A stretch of DNA of 64,000 nt. Origin: Lineolata rhizophorae (taxonomy: Eukaryota; Ascomycota; Dothideomycetes; Lineolatales; Lineolataceae). The notes under the pieces are model-generated. The model saw only the letters and a program-made list of their open reading frames with translations. It had not been told where the DNA came from and made no database searches. Location: assembly GCA_010093515.1 (NCBI GenBank), contig MU001670.1, positions 556,129 to 620,128 of the forward strand, read 5' to 3'. The position numbers and the translations under genes are program-made. Below, in pieces: positions 56,625 to 64,000 of this stretch (its first letter is position 1; every line of letters begins with the position of its first letter).

Positions 56625-59152
56625 ATGTCCACACCTTCGACCGCCACGGCCACGCTTCCCCATCATCACCAATACTTCCCTCACCAGTCATACCAGCCGC
56701 CCGTCCCGAATTACCATGTCAATCCGCCTCCGCTGGTGAACGGCTCCTCTCGGCTCGCCAATTCGCACCTCGCCAGCGGGACGGCCACCAACGGATACTC
56801 CACCGCCTCCAACAACGCATCCGCTTCCGTTTCTGACGCTCGACGGGCCATCGCCGCCTCGTCAAGGCAGACGCAGCAAGTCGCCCAGCAGCCCTCTCCC
56901 GCCTCTCAGCCGCACCACCACGACCAGATGCCTGCTTCATCATCGCGAAAGCGGGATCGGAAGCCCGATTGGCTCGCCTTTTACAAGAATGGCGTGCCTA
57001 AGGAGGTCATCGTTATCGACGATGATAGTCCCGAGCCCCAGCAACCTCCCGCCGCTCCACGAGGCGCCGCTTCGCGCCACGACACCACCACTACCACCAC
57101 CACCACCACCCTCGTGAACGGCACCGGCCGCCACGCCGACAAGAAACGCAAGACGGGTGGCCCCAACGCATACGACCCTGTCTACCATCCCCAAGCCTCT
57201 TACTCCACGCCCCATACGCCCTACTATGACAACTCGCCATCGAACAAAACCATCTCGACCGACCGCACAGCCTCGGCGATACATACCACCGCAGCTACCT
57301 CGCTGGGCTCGCAAGCCAGCAACGGTGCCTACATCCCTCCCTTGGAGGACGGTGTCGTGGGCCAGAAACGGAAACGAATAACGCGGAAGACGACGCTGGA
57401 TGAGGCCAATGAGGCCAAGCGCCGTGAACAGCTTTCCCGAGGTGATCCGCTCAGCGACTATGTGCCTCCGCCGAATCCACCCATCAAGGCCAAAGACGTC
57501 TACGTCAAAGTCGTTCAGGATGTTCGTCGACTCCATACCAAATTTTGTAATTTTGCGTTTTCGATAGACTCGGCTAACCTTGCTTTATAGCGCAAACAGA
57601 AAGCGTGGGTGAAAGACTCGAAGGTCGATGACGACGATGGCCACTATATCGTCACGCCAGAGGCGGATTTGACCGATCGCTGTATGTTCTTGCTTCGCTT
57701 CGCTTCGCCACGTTTGTTCTGCTGATTGTGGTCTGATTTGCTAACGTTTCGCGTAGACAAAATCGTCAAGCTTCTCGGTCAAGGCACTTTTGGAAAAGTC
57801 GTCGAGGCCGTTGATCGTCGGAGAAATACCAAGTGTGCCATCAAGGTCATCCGATCGGTGCAAAAGTATCGCGATGCCTCTCGCATCGAGCTTCGCGTCC
57901 TCTCCACCCTTGCGTCCAACGACAACCAAAACCGCAACAAGTGCATACACCTGCGCGATTGCTTCGATTTCCGCAATCATATATGCATCGTGACGGATCT
58001 GTACGGACAAAGTGTCTTCGATTTCTTGAAGTCGAACCAGTTCGTGCCGTTCCCGAGCACTCACATCCAAGGCTTCGCTAGACAGCTTTTCACAAGTGTT
58101 GCCTGTAAGATTCCCCCGCCTTTCCCATCTGGTAAAATGTATATACTAACCGATATTCTTGCCTGCAGTTTTGCACGATCTGAACCTTATCCACACCGAT
58201 TTGAAGCCTGAGAACATTTTGCTGGTGAACAACAGCTACCAAACTTTCACCTACAACCGCAGCATCCCCTCGTCCTCAACGGCCAACCAGCGCCATGCCC
58301 GCCACCGTAAGGTGCTGCTGGACCCAGAGATCCGCCTCATCGACTTTGGCTCCGCCACCTTCAACGAGGAGTACCACTCGTCGGTCGTGTCGACCCGCCA
58401 CTATCGGGCCCCGGAAATCATACTAAATCTTGGCTGGAGTTACCCGTGCGACATCTGGAGCATCGGTTGCATCCTAGTCGAATTCTTCACCGGCGACGCT
58501 CTATTCCAGACGCACGACAATCTTGAACATCTAGCCATGATGGAAGCGGTCTGCGGGTACAGGCTCGAGCGGGAACTTATCCGCAAAGTCATGAAGCCGA
58601 GCTCGGGCTCGAGGAATCCAGCCTCCTGGTAAGTTTTTGATGACCCTTCTCAAAAAGATTTTTTTTTAAAAAAAAAAGATATTCTTGAAGGGCTGTTATA
58701 AGCGGCAAAACTAACATGTTGTGATTAGCTACTTCAAATCCAACAAGCTGGATTATCCGGCCAACGACACACCCAAGGCATCGAGGAAATATGTTAAAGC
58801 CATGAAGAAGCTCAGCGTAAGTTCTCCAGCAAGCATGGCCCTTAAATGGGAACTTATGGGGCATAATGCCACTCATGTCTCGCCACAGGTTGGTGGTCCG
58901 CCTCCGTTGACACAGAAATCCCTGCAGGAAACGATTCCTCCGCACACCGAGTTCAACAAGCAATTCCTGGACCTGCTCCAGCGCATATTCGTCTACAATC
59001 CGGACCATCGCATCACGGCCAAGCAGGCTCTGGCGCACCCGTGGTTCCGAGAGACGCTCCAAGACGACGGGACCGAGGCAACCAAGATCCGCAAAGAACG
59101 CGAGGAGCGTGCCCGCCAACGTGCGAGGGTCACCGCCGGTGACCTCCACTGA
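56625..59152 (+). CDS. lkh1: LAMMER (CLK-type) dual-specificity protein kinase
   Basis: Six exons: 56625-57521, 57591-57681, 57757-58104, 58169-58628, 58729-58816 and 58889-59152; introns 69, 75, 64, 100 and 72 bp; 715 residues. The ATG is in a good context (GCCATGTCC). The N-terminal 300 residues are Ser/His/Gln/Pro/Thr-rich with a poly-Thr run and a basic [10 protein letters not shown] patch, likely nuclear. The kinase domain has GQGTFGKV (337-344), [13 protein letters not shown] (452-464), LIDFGSATF (502-510), STRHYRAPE (520-528), and the family signature [11 protein letters not shown] (565-575). Orthologues are yeast Kns1 and fission-yeast Lkh1, which phosphorylate SR-type and transcription factors and affect stress response and growth. 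The last intron is in-frame and stop-free, so its retention would add 24 residues. The first intron donor is weak (GTTCGT). Confidence 0.95.
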
Positions 59153-59173
59153 CCAAACCGCTGCATGCTTTCG

Positions 59174-59207
<34 letters not shown>

Positions 59208-61478
59208 TATGGTCCGAACGTTTATCCGTGGATACCACTGCTACGATGCGGATTAGGCGTTTTAGCAGGCTTTGTTTAGTTTTCTTTGTAATGCTGGAAG
59301 ATTCCGACACGACGCGTAATTCATGAGTCCAAGAGCAACCCCGACGATGCTTGAGAAGAGCGGTTCCCATTCTCTTCTCTCACCGGAACGATTACCAGCG
59401 CGATGCCAGGCTTCCGTGGGTTCCAGGCAGATTCTTCCGTGAAAAATTCGACCTGCTTCACCTTTCCCTTTTCCGTCGAAAGGAGTACCCTACGAGTCTC
59501 GGTATCAGGTTGGATTTCGGATGTCGATACTTTGTTTTCTTCTGACTGGTCTTTTTCTTTTCATCCGTCTGAGGAGCTCTTTTACGATGGTTCTCCGTCC
59601 GTCTGCGTTGGCTAGAACTAGGAGGGTCCGTTGTACCGACTAGTCCTTTAGCGAACAACTAGACTTCCGTTTCGTGGGAGGGGCCGTGGATTCTTGGTCA
59701 AGTTCTTTTAACCCCCCCTCTTAGTAAATAGAAAGGACAGACGGCTTGTGGTGGATGGACGGATGGATGGGGCCTTCATTGGTGGATAATTTGCAAGGGA
59801 AACGGTTTAGGGCTGGGGAATCTGGGGAAACGAGAGCCTTCTTTACTGGGCTGAGCTAGCATGACGTGCAAAACTTTTTTTTTTCATTGCACACTTTTTT
59901 GCTTAAGGTTCTTTAGCCCATTTCCGAACTTCCTCCTCTTATATGCCTTGATTACCAGCAAGGCACTTTGGGGGAGGAGCAAGCAGGTAGTTTCAATTCT
60001 TTTTTTCAAACAAGTTTTGTGTCTCTTTAAATCATGCTGTCTTCTTCCTTGTTTTGCGAAATCAACATATGGTGGAGTTTTTTGTTTTTTTTTTTTTTGG
60101 GGGGGGGGGGGGGCGGTTTGTAGGGAGTGTGCTACCGGCCGCAGGAGGTGGCAATCTTGGGAGGTGATGCGATTGATTAGTAGTTAGGGCAAACAGTTGC
60201 ATGGGACCCCCGGAGTGAATGGGCTAGGGTTGCGTGGGCTGCTGATTGATAGTGATCTGGTGGAGGCTGCGTGTGCTGCTTCGTGTAAGAAAGAGTGATT
60301 TGCCACGGCGACGACCAAGCAGTGTGGCTGGCTGGCTGGCTGGCAAACTCAGGAGGGCTGGGAACGGAAATGAGATGGGATGAGGGGTTAGGAACGAGGA
60401 CGCGGAGTGCTTATGGTTTGTGTGCTTGTGTATGTGTGTTGCTATAGTCTTATGTATGAGGGTGTTGTTAGGATGGGTGTTCTCGTTTACTGTTGAGGAG
60501 GGATGTTTGTTTCATCCTTTTCACACTCTTCCATTTCTCATCATCCATCCTCACCCTCAACTCTCGCTCTCACTCCCTCACCAACCCGCTTCTCTCTCGG
60601 CCTTGAGAGCAGACTTTAGTATTTAGCCAGCCGAAATAAAGATGAATCCTTTTTCTCAAGTGCGTCTGGTCCCGCGCGGTTTGGTTTGGTGCTGTTTTGA
60701 GCGGTTCGTTGGCGGGCTGCACGGGGAGTTGGCCAGGCGGGTGTTTAGTGAATTGCGTATTTTGCACGGCATGTAGAGATGGACGGCATGGGCGATCTAG
60801 CTTGCCTTGCCCCTGGAAGTCATCTGGCGGGTGGCTGCGCGGTGTGAGTCTCGGGCTTTGGCTGCGCCTTGCCTATTTGATATGCAGTGGTGCTTCTCAG
60901 GTGGTGGTTTGGCATGTGGGAAGAGTGGTTAGCGTCGCTTTGGGATTGAGAGCGGGCCTGTGCGGTCGTGGAGTGAGGACTAGTGAACGTGGCATAGATA
61001 CATTGCTCATCGCGGGCGTGCATACATGGTATGTACTGCGGGCGGTGTCGCTTCTTGGCAAAGATCCCCTCCGGGCAGCCCGCGATACCTACGGTCCGGT
61101 CGCCGAACGAGTGCATCTATCGGCCCACGAAGTGATCCTTCGATTCCCTCTTCCAATCAGACACCCCTGCCCTAGCTGTCTGAAGAGATGCGGGCAGCCA
61201 AGGACCCGTGACTCACGCATCCTGTGCAGTAAATCATTGGTGATGGGTAAGCGCGCCCATCGGCGAATCGGTGCTGCTTCATGCCCGGTTCCTGGAGCTA
61301 GTATGTTGGATTATCGGGGTGTATAAATGAACGGAGCTACTACGTCTGAAATCGAGTCTGTGATTGTTGACTAGCCGTTTGAAGTGGGACTGCCTGATTG
61401 AATTATCTCCATACACTCTCAGCTGTCAAACAACCGCCGCTATATACATTCACTTGTCCATCGACAATATCAGTCAGA
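59153..61478. other. Intergenic region, 2.3 kb
   Basis: It contains the kinase 3' flank, T-rich and G-rich low-complexity sequence, a T14-G15 homopolymer junction at 60085-60113, and the promoter of the LanC-like gene. No gene is supported; open frames near 60700-61330 are without motifs. Confidence 0.5.
59175..59204. repeat. Hexanucleotide microsatellite CGGCAA x5 just after the kinase stop
   Basis: Five exact CGGCAA units starting 22 nt past the kinase stop codon, so probably in the 3' untranslated region. Confidence 0.9.
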
Positions 61479-63369
61479 ATGGCAACAGCAGTCGCAGAGC
61501 CTCAAGCACCACCACCACCTCCTCCTCCTCCGCAGTTCTTCGAAAACACACTCGACCCGTACCCCCTCGACAAGAAATCGCTGCTCCTCGCACTCGACAA
61601 GCTACGCCAATGCGTAGCCACCGGCGCCGCCACGGCCGACGTCAACGCCGAAAGACAGGCCGAACGAACCCCCGACACCGCCAACGCAGGCAACATATTC
61701 AGCGGACGCCTCGGTCAGTCCCCGTGCCCGCAAGCGCACCCAAGCAAAACAACCCAGACCCACGTCCCGACCTTTCCCTCTCTCCCTCTCTCCCCGACCA
61801 ACCCCATCTAACCCCCACCCCCCCGGCCCACAGGCCTCGCCCTCATGCACCTCCGCCTCGCCCGCCAAGCCCCCTCCGCCACCACCAGCGCCCACCCCAC
61901 GGACCCTCCCCCCGCAGCCGCGCCGCCCGCCCGCGTCGCGCGAGCCCGCGCGCACCTCCCGCCGCGCGCGACGTGCGCGGCGTTCGCGCCGGGCGCGACG
62001 AGCCGCGCGTCGCCGCTCGCGGGCGCGGAGCTGGGCGGCGCGCTACTGCGGGCGCTGGCGGCGAGGGCGGGGAAGGGGGACGAGGACGAGGAGAAGGAGG
62101 AGGTGGAGGCGCTGGCTGCGCTGGGACGCGCCGTGCGTGTCGCGCTGGGGCAGGAGCGGACGGTGCTGGTTAGAGTGGGGGAGAGGGAGGCGGTGATGGG
62201 GGTGGATGAGGTGATGTTTGGGCGGGCGGGGCTGCTGGGGGCGGTGGGGGTTGTGCTGGGGGGGGAAGGGGTGGTGGAAGAGGGGTTGGTGGAGGGGTTG
62301 GTCGAGAGGATTGTGCGGGCTGGGAGGGAGGGGAGGAGGGCGTATGTGGAGAGGGAGGGCCAGGAAGCGGACGGGGAGGGGATGGAGTTGATGTGGAGTT
62401 GGTTTGGGGAGGCGTTTTCATTGGGAGCGTGAGTGTGGTTTCTGTTTTGCCCTTTCTTCGTTTTCCTGTTCGAGGCGTGATCAAATCCTTGTGAGGGAGA
62501 CCACGACTGACTTCACTTTTCTTCCCACCCGCAGTATCCACGGCATAAGTACGTTTCCACCATGACTACCGCATTCTACCGGAAACTAACTCCAACCTCA
62601 CCCCAACCTAGCCGGTATACTCACCGTCCTCCTCCAGCTGCCCTCACTCCCTGCCGCCCACCTCCCCGCACTCCTTCAAACCCTCACCTCCCTCTGCACC
62701 ATCACCGCCCAGCACTCCGGCCACCTCCCCATGTCGCTCCCGCCCCGGCCCTTGCCTCCCACGCGCTCCTCCCCTCTCGTCCAGATCTGCCACGGCGCCC
62801 CGGGCCTCCTGCTCGCGCTCGCGGCCGCGCGCCGGCGCGGCGCGTGGATGAGCGAGTGGAACGAAGCGGCGCGGGCAGCGAGCGAGACGGTGTGGCGGGA
62901 GGGGTTGGTAAGCAAGGGCGCGGGCGTGTGTCACGGGTGGGCGGGAAATGCGTGGCCGTGGTTGCTGTACTACGATGCCGTTGCGAGGGCGGGACAGGGA
63001 GGAGGGGGCAGCGGAGGTGAGAGGGACGGCGGAAGCCGGGGAGATGGCGTCGGGGCGGGCGGCCTCGACCCGGACGAGTGTCTGGCGCGCGCGCTGGCGT
63101 TCTTGATGCATGCGGCGGAGAAGGTTCCATTGGAAGGGAGCTGGAAGGGCGATGTCGAGGCTGAAAGGTATCCGTGGAGCTTGTTCGAGGGGCTGGCTGG
63201 GACGGTGTGCGCGTGGGCGGATGCATGCGTTGTTATTGTGGAGAGGTTGGAGGCGATGAACAGAGAAGAAGGTATTGGAATTGAACGGCAAGGTTTAGCG
63301 GCCGCGCAAAAGGTGCCTGTTTTGGGAGTACCTGGATTTGGGTGGGAGAGCGGACTTCTTGGTTCTTAA
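61479..63369 (+). CDS. LanC-like (lanthionine synthetase C-like) zinc protein
   Basis: Four coding exons: 61479-61713, 61834-62428, 62535-62548 (14 nt) and 62612-63369; introns 120, 106 and 63 bp, GT-AG, phases matching; 533 residues. The joined protein has the LanC signatures: AIHGITGIL (His about 279) formed by the 14-nt exon, ICHGAPG (Cys about 341), and GVCHGWAGNAW (Cys-His about 388-389); the two Cys and the second His are the zinc ligands in bacterial LanC and human LANCL1. The N-terminus has a poly-Pro run and FFENTLDPYPLDKKSLLLAL. The middle (150-270) is Ala/Arg/Gly/Glu-rich and less conserved. Eukaryotic LanC-like proteins have been linked to glutathione and to adding it to dehydrated residues; no lantibiotic precursor is visible nearby. 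A probable late stop (LGVPGFGWESGLLGS) completes it. Confidence 0.9.
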
Positions 63370-63546
63370 GAGCTGGAAACGCAAAGATTTTCCTATTAGA
63401 TTCGGACAGATGATTCTGCTGCAATTTAAAATTTCTGACTGTTGTCGCTGCTGGATTGAACCATGCGCTAACGCTTTAAGTGCTGCGCAGGGCTGCCCAA
63501 CTACAACAGAGTATGATAGCCTCACGGAACCTCTTCCAACTTCTCG

Positions 63547-64000
63547 TCAACGTGGATCTTGTAATATTGGTGTGCGTCGTCGAAGAAACCATTCAAACAT
63601 CTGCTGGATAAACCACTCTCGGATTACCAACCTGTCCTCCACAAAGATTGCAGGCTTCTGTCTAGCGCGGTTTTTCGAGTCGATAAGCGCGGTTCCCTGG
63701 CCTGGACGTGCACGGTCTGCGGGGACCTCGTAGAAGATAGAGAACGAAAGTGGCAGTTCCATCCGGGATAGGCTGCTTTCGATGATAGTTTTCTGTATCG
63801 GTAACGCCACATCCCCCCGGTAGACCGCACAGAGAACGAAGGTGTCTGCCGTGGGAAAGTACGTTCGTCGCCAAGTATAGAGACTCATGACTCGGCTCAT
63901 GAGCTCTCGGACATTTCGGTCGCCGGCGTGGATATCCTGCGGATCGGCAATCGAAGGCCGTGGAGGGATATGCGCCAGGATTGCTCCGTACTGCGAAGTG
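63547..64000 (-). CDS. Unrecognised protein, 3' part (runs off window)
   Basis: One frame is open from the window edge to a TGA at 63547, about 150 residues. It begins SQYGAILAHIPPRPSIADPQ and continues through IHAGDRNVRELMSRVMSLY, a hydrophilic GDVALPIQKTIIESSLSRM segment, FSIFYEVPADRARP and VIREWFIQQMFEWFLRR, ending TPILQDPR. The even amino-acid use and the lack of a mirrored frame opposite argue that it is coding. I do not recognise the family. It is convergent with the LanC-like gene, 177 bp away. Part of the sequence nearest the edge could be intron. Confidence 0.6.
   Translation of the reverse strand, partial: TSQYGAILAHIPPRPSIADPQDIHAGDRNVRELMSRVMSLYTWRRTYFPTADTFVLCAVYRGDVALPIQKTIIESSLSRMELPLSFSIFYEVPADRARPGQGTALIDSKNRARQKPAIFVEDRLVIREWFIQQMFEWFLRRRTPILQDPR

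Noticed and set aside
1-64000. Biosynthetic gene cluster, CRISPR array or intact mobile element
   Set aside because: The genes are unrelated housekeeping and secreted functions; no direct-repeat arrays, transposase, reverse transcriptase or long terminal repeats were seen.

Overview
The window is a 64 kb stretch of nuclear DNA from a filamentous ascomycete, most likely a Sordariomycete or a close relative. This rests on short introns (about 50-120 bp, GTRAGT-type donors and YAG acceptors), GC-rich coding sequence, a HET-domain gene, a GH55 glucanase, a DUF3455 secreted protein, a LAMMER kinase with a long low-complexity N-terminus, and Gpi3 and SRP19 orthologues. I see no operons, rRNA, CRISPR arrays, intact transposons or confident tRNA genes. 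I support 17 protein genes, two of them cut by the window edges.

Layout. 1-17 kb: 5' part of a conserved protein of unknown function (-), secreted GH55 beta-1,3-glucanase (-), fold-type I PLP aminotransferase (-), then an AT-richer accessory-looking stretch (about 11-17 kb) with a HET-domain protein (-) and a membrane-anchored coiled-coil protein with DDRGK1-like architecture (+). 17-33 kb: DUF1770/Atg43-like small protein (+), two-cupredoxin extracellular protein (-), histidine acid phosphatase (-) divergent from a mitochondrial-type PPR protein (+), DUF3455 secreted protein (+), and the GPI-anchor glycosyltransferase Gpi3/PIG-A (-). 33-46.6 kb: DEAD-box helicase Dbp6/DDX51 (+) divergent from gpi3, secreted pepsin-like protease (+), SRP19/Sec65 (-), and class III aminotransferase (+). 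46.6-56.6 kb: about 10 kb with no supportable gene, rich in homopolymer runs and short palindromes. 56.6-64 kb: LAMMER kinase (+), LanC-like protein (+), and the 3' part of an unrecognised gene (-).

The genes are mostly unrelated housekeeping and secreted functions and form no evident biosynthetic cluster. Shared themes are ER and secretory functions (Gpi3, SRP19, secreted GH55, protease, cupredoxin and DUF3455 proteins) and mitochondria (PPR protein, Atg43-like).

The most unusual signals are in gene structure. Two enzymes carry their active-site His-Gly motif on a tiny internal exon: a 13-nt exon giving LLRH(G) in the histidine phosphatase, which also has a 16-nt exon, and a 14-nt exon giving IHGI in the LanC-like protein. 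gpi3 opens with coding exons of 17, 32 and 35 nt. The LAMMER kinase has a 72-nt intron that is a multiple of three and free of stops. Intergenic DNA carries a recurrent TACGGAGTA motif and a perfect 24-bp palindrome. All exon structures were read by eye from splice signals and conserved protein motifs; none is backed by transcripts.
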